From positions 1,744,643-1,808,642 of the forward strand of contig UYJD01000002.1 of assembly GCA_900618795.1 (NCBI GenBank): a DNA stretch of 64,000 nucleotides, read 5' to 3'. The DNA comes from Cyanodermella asteris. Taxonomy: Eukaryota > Ascomycota > Lecanoromycetes > Ostropales > Stictidaceae. Made by a program: the position numbers and the translations under genes. The notes beneath the pieces were generated by a model that was not told the DNA's origin, ran no database searches, and saw only the letters and a program-made list of their open reading frames with translations. Of this stretch, positions 24,847 through 34,796 are shown piece after piece (position 1 is the first letter of the stretch; each line of letters starts with the position of its first letter).

Positions 24847-27800
24847 ATGACCGACAGTCGTACTTGGGTTTCTGATAACCTCATCAGACTCAACGGTGCC
24901 AGTGATGCAACAGTGGTCGACTTCATTCTTGCAAGCGCTTCGGGAGCCCGTTCGGCTGGCGCCATACAAGAAAAGATTTCTGCATTCCTTGAAGGCTCTC
25001 CAGACCAGGTAGATTCGTTTTGCGATGGTCTTTTTAGCAGAGTATCGGGTTCTGGAGGCAAACATGGCTCAGGCGCGCCGAAGCAGAAGGAGAAGCCCGT
25101 AAAAGAGAGCAGGAAGAAATATGCTCTGCTGGATATGGGAGAAGAATCGGCGCCTGCCCCTGCTCAAAGCGATACTCGATCAAAACCATCAAGGAGAGAC
25201 AAAGGGGAACGAGATGGCGATCGGAGACGTGAAAAGCATCGATCCAAACACACACGCCGAAGAGATGACGATCAAGATGAGCGTTGGGGTGACGAAGAGT
25301 TTGTGGAGGAAGAGCCGGAATTCCCAGAGTCCCCGGCCAAGAGGCGGAAATATGAGGAATCTCGGTCGCCCACTCCCATAGACCCGGAAGAGCAGGCTCG
25401 TCTGGATGAAGAGAGGGATCGCAAGGAGAGGGATGAGCTTGCTGAGAGGTTGAACAACAGGGATAAGAGAAAGCGAGGCCTGGATGAACGTCCTCGAGAT
25501 GCAGAGGCTGAACGGCGACGCGATCTCATGAACGACTCCAAGGCCAGGGAAGAAGCCATGCCAGAGATTCGCAAACGGGCGAGACAGGCATATCTTGGAA
25601 AACGTGAAGTCGAAAGGCTGGCGCTCTTCCGCAAGCAAGTGCAGGAAGAGGCCGAAGAGGAGCGGAATGATCCGACATTGTCAAAGCAAGAGCTGGCCGA
25701 GTTTGCTCGGAACCGTGAGATTTTGCGCCTTGCGGAGGAACGGCTGATGATAGATGAGCATCGAGATGGCTACATGATGCCGGAGGACTACATCACTGAG
25801 AAAGGCAAGATTGACCGGCGGAAAAAGGAAGCGGCTTTGTATACACGGCAGGTCGATCGAGATGAGCGAGGTCAGGAGAAGTACACGACAGAGCACGACC
25901 TGTGGGAGCGCGAGCAGACTGAGCGGGCAAAGGCCCAGATCGGGACGAAGCATATCGAAGATGAAGGAGACTGGGATTACGTCTTTGATGAAAGCCAGCG
26001 GATCAAATTCGTGATGGATGCTGCGGCCGCAGGTGGTCAGGACTTGTTTAAATCGAAGGAACAGCAACAGCTGGAGCTGCGGATCAAAGAGGCCGAAGCT
26101 CGAATCAAGAGTATCGACGACGTGCGAAAATCTCTACCGATGTACCAGTACAGAGATACGCTGTTGGATGCGTTGAAGGAACACCAAATCATCATTGTGG
26201 TTGCTGAAACTGGCAGTGGGAAGACAACTCAAATCCCTCAATACTTGCATGAAGGCGGATTCACAAAACGTGGAATGAAAGTTGGCTGTACGCAACCTCG
26301 ACGAGTGGCTGCGATGAGTGTTGCAGCTCGTGTTGCAGATGAACAGCATGTTAAACTCGGGAATGAAGTTGGATACTCTATCAGATTCGAGGACAAGACT
26401 TCGGACAAGACGGTCTTGAAGTATATGACTGATGGCATGCTTTTGAGGGAGATTTTGACGGAACCAGATCTTTCTAGCTATGCCGCACTCATGATTGACG
26501 AAGCTCACGAAAGAACGCTGCATACAGACATTTTGTTTGGAATTGTGAAGGACGTTGCCAAAGCACGTCCGGATCTGAGACTCCTGATCTCTTCTGCCAC
26601 TCTCGATGCGCAGAAGTTTGCTTCGTTCTTCGATGATGCCCCGATTTTAAACGTCCCTGGTCGGATGTACCCTGTCACAGTTCACCACACGCCCCAGCCC
26701 GAGGCGAATTATCTGTCTGCGGCAACGACAACCGTCTTTCAGATCCACACAAGTCAGAGAGATGCTCAGACAGGTGTGCTCGGGGACATTCTTGTTTTCC
26801 TGACAGGCCAGGAAGAGATTGAGGCAATGCAAGAGAATCTTGAGCAGACCATGAAGAAGGCAGGCAAAATGATGCCGGAAATGATTGTGTGTCCCATCTA
26901 CGCAAATTTGCCGACTGACCTACAGAACAAGATTTTCGAGCCCACACCACCCGGTGCTCGAAAGGTAGTGCTGGCCACGAACATTGCCGAGACAAGTTTG
27001 ACGATTGATGGCATCAAGTTCGTTATCGATCCAGGTTTTGTCAAGGAGAATGTCTATAATCCAAAGACTGGCATGGAATCGTTGGTGACGACGCCGATAT
27101 CTCGCGCTTCTGCAAACCAGAGGAAGGGTCGAGCAGGTCGTGTCGGGCCAGGCATGTGTTTCCGTCTGTTCACTAAATGGGCCTTCAACAACGAGCTGGA
27201 AGAATCTACGACACCTGAGATCCAAAGAACCAACCTCAACAGCATCGTTCTGACGATGAAGAGCATTGGCATCAACAACCTGATTGACTTTGACTTTTTA
27301 GACCCTCCGCCTGCCGAAACCTTGATTCGCAGCCTCGAACAGCTGTATGCGCTTGGTGCACTGAACAACGCTGGTGAGCTTACCAAGATGGGTCGCCAGA
27401 TGGCGGAATTCCCTTGCGATCCAATGCTTGCCAAAGCCATTCTTGCTGCCGACAAGTACGGCTGCGTGGAAGAAGTGTTGAGCATAGTTGCCATGCTTGG
27501 CGAAGCCGCCAGTCTCTTCTTCCGACCCGCAGACAAGAAGATCCACGCCGACAGTGCGCGTGCCAGATTCAGCAACAAAGACGGCGGCGACCATCTCACG
27601 CTACTTAACGTCTGGAACGAATGGGTAGATCAAGACTACAGCAAACCGTGGGCGAACGAGAACTTTATCCAATATCGGTCACTGACACGCGCCCGTGATG
27701 TACGCGAGCAACTTGCCAACCTCTGCGAGCGCGTTGAAGTGAACATGAGCACCTGTGGTGCCAACGACTTGATGCCGATACAGAAGAGCATTCTGGCTGG

Positions 27801-28074
27801 CTTCTTCCCACACGTGGCAAGGATGAAGCGAGATGGGCAGGGGTACACGACGGCGAAGAGCAATGTTGTGGGTTACATTCATCCCAGTAGTGTGCTTATG
27901 GGAGCGAATCCGCCGCCGAAGTTTGTGGTGTATCACGAGTTGGTTCTTACGAGTAAGGAGTACATGCGGAGTGTGCTGCCGATCAAGCCGGAGTGGATTG
28001 CTGAGGTTGCGCCACATTACAAGCTGGGCGAAGGGTGGGTGGAGGAGAAGAAGCCAAAGAAGGCGAAATCATGA
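24847..28074 (+). CDS. PRP2: DEAH-box pre-mRNA splicing helicase (Prp2/Cdc28/DHX16 type)
   Basis: ATP-dependent RNA helicase that remodels the activated spliceosome before the first transesterification. One uninterrupted frame gives 1075 residues, the full length of the S. pombe Cdc28/human DHX16 group. Residues 1-80 form a PWI-like N-terminal part (VSDNLIRLNGASDATVVDFI); about 80-420 is a charged RS/RD/E-rich arm typical of splicing DEAH proteins. The helicase core shows Walker A GSGKTT at 456-461, CTQPRRVAAMSVAARVADE, DEAH at 551-554, SAT at 583-585 and QRKGRAGR at 758-765. The ratchet and OB-fold C-terminal domains follow (FFPHVARMKRDGQGYTT, VVYHELVLTSKEYMR). It lacks the long extra N-terminal S1 domain of Prp22, which with the N-terminal match favours Prp2. 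Confidence 0.96.
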   Translation: MTDSRTWVSDNLIRLNGASDATVVDFILASASGARSAGAIQEKISAFLEGSPDQVDSFCDGLFSRVSGSGGKHGSGAPKQKEKPVKESRKKYALLDMGEESAPAPAQSDTRSKPSRRDKGERDGDRRREKHRSKHTRRRDDDQDERWGDEEFVEEEPEFPESPAKRRKYEESRSPTPIDPEEQARLDEERDRKERDELAERLNNRDKRKRGLDERPRDAEAERRRDLMNDSKAREEAMPEIRKRARQAYLGKREVERLALFRKQVQEEAEEERNDPTLSKQELAEFARNREILRLAEERLMIDEHRDGYMMPEDYITEKGKIDRRKKEAALYTRQVDRDERGQEKYTTEHDLWEREQTERAKAQIGTKHIEDEGDWDYVFDESQRIKFVMDAAAAGGQDLFKSKEQQQLELRIKEAEARIKSIDDVRKSLPMYQYRDTLLDALKEHQIIIVVAETGSGKTTQIPQYLHEGGFTKRGMKVGCTQPRRVAAMSVAARVADEQHVKLGNEVGYSIRFEDKTSDKTVLKYMTDGMLLREILTEPDLSSYAALMIDEAHERTLHTDILFGIVKDVAKARPDLRLLISSATLDAQKFASFFDDAPILNVPGRMYPVTVHHTPQPEANYLSAATTTVFQIHTSQRDAQTGVLGDILVFLTGQEEIEAMQENLEQTMKKAGKMMPEMIVCPIYANLPTDLQNKIFEPTPPGARKVVLATNIAETSLTIDGIKFVIDPGFVKENVYNPKTGMESLVTTPISRASANQRKGRAGRVGPGMCFRLFTKWAFNNELEESTTPEIQRTNLNSIVLTMKSIGINNLIDFDFLDPPPAETLIRSLEQLYALGALNNAGELTKMGRQMAEFPCDPMLAKAILAADKYGCVEEVLSIVAMLGEAASLFFRPADKKIHADSARARFSNKDGGDHLTLLNVWNEWVDQDYSKPWANENFIQYRSLTRARDVREQLANLCERVEVNMSTCGANDLMPIQKSILAGFFPHVARMKRDGQGYTTAKSNVVGYIHPSSVLMGANPPPKFVVYHELVLTSKEYMRSVLPIKPEWIAEVAPHYKLGEGWVEEKKPKKAKS

Positions 28075-28386
28075 TAATGGACATCTGTTCTGTACTCATG
28101 ACCTTGGTTGCGACAATTGGAAAGATAATGAAGCTTTATCGACAGGATCGTCGTCGCTCGGTTGCATGTCGGTTCTATTATCCTGTGGTGTGTGCCTGCT
28201 GTGTCAATAGAGGGCACACAAATGGTTAGTCTCCTGTAGCTGAACTCGTAATCATGTTCAGGCAAGCGGTCTAAGGATCATCTTTCAACTTCCAACTTGC
28301 TCTACGTATTGACGGACTTACGAGCAGCGATACTAGCCAGGCCGATTCGAATCAGACTAAGTTCTCCATCAAATTCCAGACCAGTC
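28075..28386. other. Intergenic region after PRP2
   Basis: Roughly 310 bp holding the 3' end of the helicase transcript and possibly the promoter of the small downstream gene. No further element recognised. Confidence 0.35.
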
Positions 28387-28794
28387 ATGAGAGACTTGTT
28401 CGATCACATAGTCGACTTCGTCAGCTTCACCTGGCAAAAGGCTCTCTTCTTCATTCTCGGCATAACGGCCTGCGAGAGCATCTTCAAGCTCATCGGCCAC
28501 TGGCTCTCCGTCCTCATTCTGGCCTTCACCATCCTCTATGCGATGCACATCTGCAAGAATCCCCCACCAGTCCCGTCGCTAATCAACGCTTTCATCTGCG
28601 GTATACTCTGCAGCTTTGTGTTGATTCTGACGAACGAGGTCGAAGAGAAGGGCAAGTTCAGGTGGTTGGAGCAGGCCGGACGTGCTGCGGCTCCACCGGC
28701 TCCACGACCCGAGGCGGGCGAGTTGGTGACGCTTGAGCCCGCTGTGGCTGTGGAAGCTTCGGGGAGGCTTTGGTGGGGACTCTGGCGATCTTGA
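28387..28794 (+). CDS. Small predicted membrane protein, unknown
   Basis: An ATG at 28387 opens a 135-residue frame starting MRDLFDHIVDFVSFTWQKAL. Residues about 18-31 (ALFFILGITACESI), 36-52 (GHWLSVLILAFTILYAM) and 60-80 (LINAFICGILCSFVLIL) are hydrophobic enough for three membrane segments, while the tail is Ala/Pro/Glu-rich and probably soluble. Codon use looks like that of the neighbouring genes. I recognise no family. It could be a lineage-specific membrane protein; a chance frame is less likely given the ordered hydrophobic pattern but cannot be excluded. Confidence 0.45.
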   Translation: MRDLFDHIVDFVSFTWQKALFFILGITACESIFKLIGHWLSVLILAFTILYAMHICKNPPPVPSLINAFICGILCSFVLILTNEVEEKGKFRWLEQAGRAAAPPAPRPEAGELVTLEPAVAVEASGRLWWGLWRS

Positions 28795-28896
28795 CTTGCG
28801 TTGCGTGGCGGGAGCTGCCTGCTGAGCATCATCAAAAGAGGTTGTCCAACACTTTCTTTCGACATCAACTTTCACACTTGATAGACGTCCTTCATA

Positions 28897-29580
28897 ATGG
28901 TCGACTACCACTGTATGTAGCATGAGCATGTAACCCTTGGAGCTTCGTTGCTAAAGCTACTCAGCTGAGCACAATATCAAACCCGACAACCCGCCCGCAC
29001 GCCGGCGACGCCCCGACCAGAGCACTTTCATTTCCTCTCTCGCCCGTGCTACGCAGGGCAACAACAATCCAAATGCTCAGCCTACGCCGGCCGAGGCGGC
29101 TGCAGCTCTCCAGAACGCCATCGAATGGTACATGGCGTTGGGCAATGGAACAGCAGATGGTGCCGACGATGCCGTTGTCAATAACATTATCGCATCGTTA
29201 GAGCAGCAATACGACAATGCGCCGGAGAAGGCCAAGGGTGTCAGCGACGAGTTCATGACGGGTGAGATGATCTTCCAAAATGTGCCTCGACGGGCAGATG
29301 CTAATATGGAGAAGACCTTCCACGCATACCGAAGAAGGATTTGAAGCCTGGGGACGCGTGTTCAATCTGTAGGGGCTCGTTCTTGGATGACGAGTATCCG
29401 CTGGTCGTCAGGCTACCGTGTCATAAGGACCACATTTTTGATTTGGAGTGCTTGCAGCCGTGGCTGAAGATGAATAATAGTTGCCCTCTTGACAGGAAGG
29501 AACTGGAAAAGCCGAAGAAGGTTGACATTCCCAAGCCGGCTGGTGACGATGACGAGGATTATGATGACATGTATGCATGA
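28897..29580 (+). CDS. RING-H2 finger protein (probable E3 ubiquitin ligase)
   Basis: Three exons, 28897-28912, 28965-29261 and 29315-29580, encode 192 residues; donors are GTATGT and GTGAGA, and both introns are about 53 nt. Exon 1 gives only MVDYH before the first intron, and exon 2 continues SEHNIKPDNPPARRRRPDQS, an Asn/Ala-rich linker and an acidic helix. The second intron is needed because the unspliced frame stops just before the RING; splicing yields LPRIPKKDLKPGDACSICRG. The RING reads C-x2-C ... PC-x-K-D-H-x5-C-LQPWLKMNNSCPLD: the last expected zinc ligand is Asp, not Cys. The C-terminus is acidic (DDDEDYDDMYA). RING proteins of this type act as ubiquitin ligases; the substrate is unknown. 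Confidence 0.85.
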
Positions 29581-30285
29581 ACGGATATTGAAACTGTTAG
29601 TCGCGAGGCGTTGATTTGTGTACCAGCGAGGCGTTGATGGCGTGCGGAAATATAGCTGAAGTAAGGGGCTAGTGGGAACCTTTACTCGGCAAATGTACAA
29701 GTGCTACCCCCAGAATTTGCGATTCGGTCTCTGCGAGGACTAGCAAGCTCCTCCGGCATGCCAGAAGCGATGAACAACTGCGCCTTGCCATGCTCGTAGC
29801 GCTTATGTCCGTCAGCTCGTTCAAGCAAAATACTGCACCGCTTTTGACCCTCGAGCTAGGTCTAGACAATGAGATACCTCTACTCCAAGCTCACAATTTC
29901 AGGACCAGCACCCTAATTGAGCCTGAGATGAGTCATAGGTTACTATAGAAATCTGACCATGATCTTGTACCAGCCGTGCTAACTCTAATCTCAGTACCTC
30001 GATGCTAATCGGGAGTGAAAATTGTACAAAAGGTACTGAAAGTATAACTGCTGTATATATTGACCTGTCAAAACCCACCTTCGCAGTCGGAATAGGATTC
30101 CTGATGTTCGTATTACCTTAGGGGCATACAACAGAATGACAGATCCCTATAGAATCATGATATCGTGCCCATGGCGACTGTGACGTCGGGAGAAAGAAGG
30201 AGAGAGGGAGAGATGCTCCAGAACTTGAAGATCACAAATATGATATATTGCAGAGCAAGACCCAACTTTTCCGTATTATCTTGAG
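29581..30285. other. Intergenic region before tRNA-Gln
   Basis: About 0.7 kb, comparatively AT-rich toward 30000-30280, with no open frame of note. It contains the 3' end of the RING gene transcript and the upstream flank of the tRNA gene. No repeat or other RNA recognised. Confidence 0.4.
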
Positions 30286-30369
30286 GGTTTTATAGTGTAG
30301 CGGTTAGCACGTCGGATTCTGATACTCTCGAGCCTTCCGGAGACCCCGGTTCGATTCCGGGTAAGACCT
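30286..30369 (+). tRNA. tRNA-Gln (anticodon CTG) with 12-nt intron
   Basis: The cloverleaf folds by eye. The 7-bp acceptor pairs GGTTTTA (30286-30292) with TAAGACC (30362-30368), discriminator T. The D arm has a GTG/CAC stem and the GGTTAG loop (A box). The anticodon stem TCGGA pairs with TCCGG around loop TTCTGA-T, anticodon CTG. A 12-nt intron (30323-30334, containing CTCGAG) lies after position 37, the canonical place. The T arm CCCGG-TTCGATT-CCGGG provides the B box. T-runs (TTTT) follow within 15 nt as RNA polymerase III terminators. The sequence closely follows the known yeast tRNA-Gln layout, starting GGTTTTATAGTGTAG. Confidence 0.95.
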
Positions 30370-30644
30370 AGCGTTTTGCTTTTGTCGATTGGCAGGTCTC
30401 TTGGTGCACATTCAGCTCAATAGACGGCGAGCAGGATCGGTGAGTCTCTTTTTCCGAAACGATGAAGAGGAGGGACTCCTTTCGTAGATCGCTAATGTGC
30501 GGACATAGCGGGCTTACGGCTCGATTTGTTTATGAACATCCGGATATGGCAACCAATTGACATGCACAAGCAACCTTTATCTACTTGCAACAATCTCATT
30601 CCCCTACGTTCAGTCCATGGAATTGCGTCGGTCCCTTGCAGATC

Positions 30645-32216
30645 ATGTCGTCGTATTCGTTGCTGAGCACGAAACGCAAGTTCCACAGACTCCTTGATTC
30701 GCTATCCAACGGCGGTCCATCCTCAAACTCGGGCACCAGTGCAGTAGAAGGAGGCAACCCCAGCAACAGCAATGACAAGAGTGGCAACAGCCTCACCGCC
30801 GATGCAGGCACAGGGCCGCGGCCTCTCAAGCGGCTTCGACCTGCAGCGAAGCAGCGCAGTCAGATCGTTTCGAGCTCCCCTCACTTATCCCTACTTCTCA
30901 GTCGGCACGCTTCACGGACCACCAGCGCCAACTCGCAATCTAGCTTACGAGGTGGCATGATGAGCTCCGGAGGAAGTAGTATGAAGGCCACCCAGGGTGA
31001 AGTTGGACGACTGCCGCCTACGACATGGAACCCGAAGGACAAGGCCGCGTCTATGGAGCGCGTCGAGACGTTTCAGAGTGCGGGTGATTGGAAGTTCAAA
31101 AGGGATGAGATCTGTGCCGTGGCGTTTGCAAAATGGGGCTGGAAGCTGGTTGGCGTCGAGACTGTGCAGTGCGTTAGCTGTCACAGGAGGTTCGTCGTCT
31201 ACGTAAGGTACTACCCGCCAGAGCGCAATCAGGCTGATGCTGGAGACGACGGAGGAGCCACCGGAGGACCATACACTGAAGAGAGGGAAGAACGGGAGGA
31301 TCACCACTCGGATTTCTTTGTGGAGAAGACAATTGCAAGGATGGAGCTGGAACACGATGAGTCTTGCTTGTGGCGGAAGAAGCACTGTGACGATTCCATC
31401 TGGTCTCTCATGATGTGGCCTGCAAACAAGTCTGTTGAAGCCCTGCGTCAGCGATACCTCGCAATTTTGAAGTATGCTGCCGTGCTTCCCCCGCACGTAT
31501 CCATACCCGAAAGTCTCGAACATGGCGAGCATTCTATCGCTGTGCTGACGGAGCTGTTCGACAACACATCGTCTATTGCCGCGGGACCGAGCCTTCCGAG
31601 CGAGAGCGAGGTTCAGCTAGCCATGACACATGCCCGCGACGTCCGTCAACGCGCACTTGCCATAGCGCTCTTCGGCTGGAGTCTTGTCCCTCAACTGCCC
31701 AACCAGCCTCCCAAGGAAGCACTTGTCCACTGTGAGCAATGTCTCGCACGCGTCGGTCTCTGGCTCTTCTGGCCAAAAGCCCCAGGGCGCGAGCCGATCT
31801 ACAATGAATTTGATATCACCCATCACAGCATGGCGTGCCCGTGGAGCAACGCAGAGTCACAGAATGGCGGCATGAAGCTCGACGAAGGCTCGACACCGAA
31901 GGCGGGTTGGGAGATTCTCCGAAGCATGGTTGTCAGTCAAGTCGTGAGCGACAAGCGCCAGCGGGAGACGGCCATTGCCCTAACAACTTCGACTTTGTTA
32001 CCAGGTTCGGACCAGAGACCTCAGACTCCTTTAGGTGAACATCTGAGGCCCGGCTCCGCTGCGTCGGCTACACCCAGACTGAGTGACGAGGAACGCAGGA
32101 GGAAGCACAAGCTGGGGATGGCGTGGCTATCGAAGCTCAAGGTCGGAGGGAAAGGCGCGAAGAAGGACGACAAAGTGATGGGTGCAGTTGCCGGAACAAA
32201 CATAACAAGCAGCTGA
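30645..32216 (+). CDS. C3HC zinc-finger protein of Rsm1/NIPA (ZC3HC1) family
   Basis: Nuclear-envelope/mRNA-export associated family (S. pombe Rsm1, human ZC3HC1/NIPA). The chosen ATG at 30645 gives MSSYSLLSTKRKFHRLLDSL and 523 residues without introns. A Ser-rich low-complexity region (about 20-120) precedes the C3HC domain: W at PTTWNPKDKA, then CAVAFAKWGWKLV, CVSCHRRFVVYV, and the distal LEHDESCLWRKKHCDDSIW that supplies the remaining ligands. The second half matches the Rsm1 C-terminal domain: RALAIALFGWSLVPQ, CEQCLARVGLWLFW and, after FDITHHSMACPW, AGWEILRSMVV. The tail is basic and probably nuclear. A possible upstream in-frame non-ATG extension was ignored. Confidence 0.9.
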   Translation: MSSYSLLSTKRKFHRLLDSLSNGGPSSNSGTSAVEGGNPSNSNDKSGNSLTADAGTGPRPLKRLRPAAKQRSQIVSSSPHLSLLLSRHASRTTSANSQSSLRGGMMSSGGSSMKATQGEVGRLPPTTWNPKDKAASMERVETFQSAGDWKFKRDEICAVAFAKWGWKLVGVETVQCVSCHRRFVVYVRYYPPERNQADAGDDGGATGGPYTEEREEREDHHSDFFVEKTIARMELEHDESCLWRKKHCDDSIWSLMMWPANKSVEALRQRYLAILKYAAVLPPHVSIPESLEHGEHSIAVLTELFDNTSSIAAGPSLPSESEVQLAMTHARDVRQRALAIALFGWSLVPQLPNQPPKEALVHCEQCLARVGLWLFWPKAPGREPIYNEFDITHHSMACPWSNAESQNGGMKLDEGSTPKAGWEILRSMVVSQVVSDKRQRETAIALTTSTLLPGSDQRPQTPLGEHLRPGSAASATPRLSDEERRRKHKLGMAWLSKLKVGGKGAKKDDKVMGAVAGTNITSS

Positions 32217-32515
32217 GCTGGCAGGTCCGACCATTGCTCCCAACAGAAATTGATGAGGCACGACAGCATGAGATTATATTGACAAGCATGGCATTCAAGC
32301 ATACTTAGCAGAGCAATTAGCGAGGCGTTTTTGGAACGTGGAATTCATAGCATGAGCTGAGGCACGGCCATTTGGCATCAGAATAGCACAGGAGCTGGAT
32401 CTTGGAACAATTTCTGAAATTTATCACATTTCATCGACTGGTGTTTCTTTGTCACCTCGTCCGATGTACTCATCGTGAGGGGATGACCGGAGATGCCAAA
32501 CGTTGTACAAAGTCA
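32217..32515. other. Short convergent intergenic gap
   Basis: About 300 bp between two convergent stop codons; it should hold both polyadenylation regions. Nothing else recognised. Confidence 0.35.
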
Positions 32516-34211
32516 CTAGAGCAATGACTCCGCTTCTGGCCGACCGAGTAGACCCTCGTCCACCATCTCGACTAGATTCCGCTCCAGATCCGCCGCCTTC
32601 AATGCAATCTGAGGCCCTCCCTGTCTCTTTCCCAAACGACTTGAGATTATCTCCCTCGCATGAAAGTCCGTGCTCTCCTCTCCATCTCTCTCAGCCAGTT
32701 GTCGGGCTCCCCGAAAGAACTTCTCCGCGTTCCCGGCAAGGACATCCCTTGCATCTTTGTGTAGCTCGCCGTTCACACTCTCGCCCAGTCTTCTCCGTAA
32801 AAGCTCACTTTCTGCTCTCCGTGCATGAACGTTGGACATGGAAAGGTTGATCCCGTTGGTGGCATCGGGGCCGAGTTTGGAGAGCGTGGTGAGGCTGTTG
32901 AGGGCGCGGGTCAGGTGTTTCCATCGTATCGTCGCGAGAGATGTGAGATCCGGGCCTGGCGGAGTTTGTATTGATATCGTGGCTAGCGCGGTGTTGAGGT
33001 TGACATCGGCGTCGGCGGTGTCTGCCAACCACTGGGCCGGAGGTTGCTCTTTCTCAAACAGTTTCGTGACAATGTTCGAATATTCGCTTGGAGGCGCCTT
33101 GCTCTGGCGGGCCAGGAGATCCTGGTATGCAGCGCGGAAGTTGGCAACGAGCAGTTCGCGCTCCCAAAAAGGATGCTGTTCCGACCAGTCCTCGATGCCG
33201 CTGGCTGCTTGTGCCAGTTCTTGGATTCGAACCGCGAGTCTCTCTCCCGCGATGTGATACTCGCCAGCCGTAGAAGGTTGATCCGGTACATCATCCTGAA
33301 GCAACGGTAATGTCGTCGTGATCGTCTGCAATGCCGCCGAGACCGTATCGTATATCGACGCCGGAGTGACCGGCTCCACCACCGTAGCCCACTGCCCATC
33401 TTCCTCCTGCTCCGCCACGCCCTCAACCGCCAACCCTTCATCCACCTCCACCTCCGTGTCCTGACCAGGCGGAAGATCGGGAATATCGTCCTCCGCTTGT
33501 CTTGCCATAGCCTTACTCTGCAAGTCCCCGCAAAGCAAAAACGCCTGCGAGGCCCTCGTCAGGTTCTCCAGAGCTCCAGCATCATTCTGTGCTTCCTGTT
33601 CTCGCTCCGCCATGTCCCGGTAAAGCTGGCCAACGTTGAAGATGAGGTCGGCATCATCGTGTTTGAGCTGGAGGGCATATTCGTGCCAGTCGAGAGCGAG
33701 CTGAAGGAGGTCTACTTGGGGTCCGGCGTTGGAGGTTGTGCGAAAGGCAGCGAGGAGACGAGGTTGTTGGCAGATGTCGTATTGAAGGCGGGCACGGTTG
33801 TAAGCAAGGTCGAAGCTCTGAGGGTATCGTGAGAGACCCTTTTGGTAGTGTTCTAGCGCTCGGGTGCTGAATTGATATTAGCGACTGTGAGTTGATGCCA
33901 TGGAAGACGCAGCCAGTAGTATCGTTTCTCTGACATCGCACAGGTCTACATGATCTTGATGCCCAAATTACCACGGTGAGACCTTGAGGCCAGAGACCGT
34001 TTCGCTATCCACAGAAACCAGAGGATATGTAAATGAGTGCTTACAAGAACCTCGAGCTCTTAACAATGTCGCCCGCTCGCCACTTCTCCCCTCCCTCTTC
34101 CTCCTCGACGCCGGCGGCAAGAAACTCATCTGCTGTTTCTGGTGCCTGAGGAGCTTGCTTCTTCTTTTTCTTAGGTGGCAAAGCTTGTGCCCGTAATTTT
34201 GCGCTGACCAT
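32516..34211 (-). CDS. TPR-like repeat protein, uncharacterised fungal family
   Basis: Two exons, 34045-34211 and 32516-33866, joined across an intron with donor GTAAGC and acceptor CAG; the joined frame is 505 residues. It starts MVSAKLRAQALPPKKKKKQA, then ADEFLAAGVEEEEGGEKWRAGDI, and the splice junction restores KSSRFFTRALEHYQKGLSRY, a typical tetratricopeptide helix pair. A second TPR-like unit is LALDWHEYALQLKHDDADLI. Two further helices (ALENLTRASQAFLLCGDL) close the N-terminal solenoid. An acidic linker (about residues 150-200) separates it from an all-helical C-terminal half (LLVANFRAAYQDLLARQ, RWKHLTRALNSLTTLSKLG). No signal peptide or membrane segment. I recognise the general fungal TPR type but not a function. 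Confidence 0.82.
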
Positions 34212-34796
34212 GATTGTCTTTATGACTGAAGTATTGAGAGTGTCCAAGAAAATGATGAGAGAATCAAGTATGTGCTGAAAAATCTAGTATCTGCCATGTC
34301 AACTCGACGAATTATGGTGTATCCACGACTTCAACGATCAAATGTCGACTGAAATCAGTTGTCACGTTGTTCATTTATACGGTTGATACATCTACACGTG
34401 GAACTGTCCGCCAATTTCATGGTCCTCCCAGTTACTGTCTTCTACCAAGTCTCCGTGCGTTCGCATACAGTGGATACTGTGATGTTCTGATGTGGTTCTG
34501 TACGGCTATCGAGACTCGAGACGTCAAAAGCTACTTCACTTCATTAGGGAAGATATCAATCAGAGTCGCACCAAAGGCGGAGGGATGGTCAAGATTCTGA
34601 TTGTCTTTGATTTGTGATGATTGTTTTTCCTTATGCAAAGACACATAAAATGCTCCATTACACGCAGTAGACACTTTGTGTCGCAGGTGCACCATCATCA
34701 TGCTCCCGCTGTAGATGAAAGCCGTTTGCGCCGTATCAACCCTATCAGACATAACCACGAACCCGAAGCAAATCATCCGCTCTTCATGATCGTAAG
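34212..34796. other. Intergenic region, TPR gene promoter and RPL19 3' flank
   Basis: About 585 bp between the TPR gene start and the RPL19 stop (both minus strand). It must carry the TPR promoter and RPL19 3' end. No gene or defined motif recognised. Confidence 0.4.
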
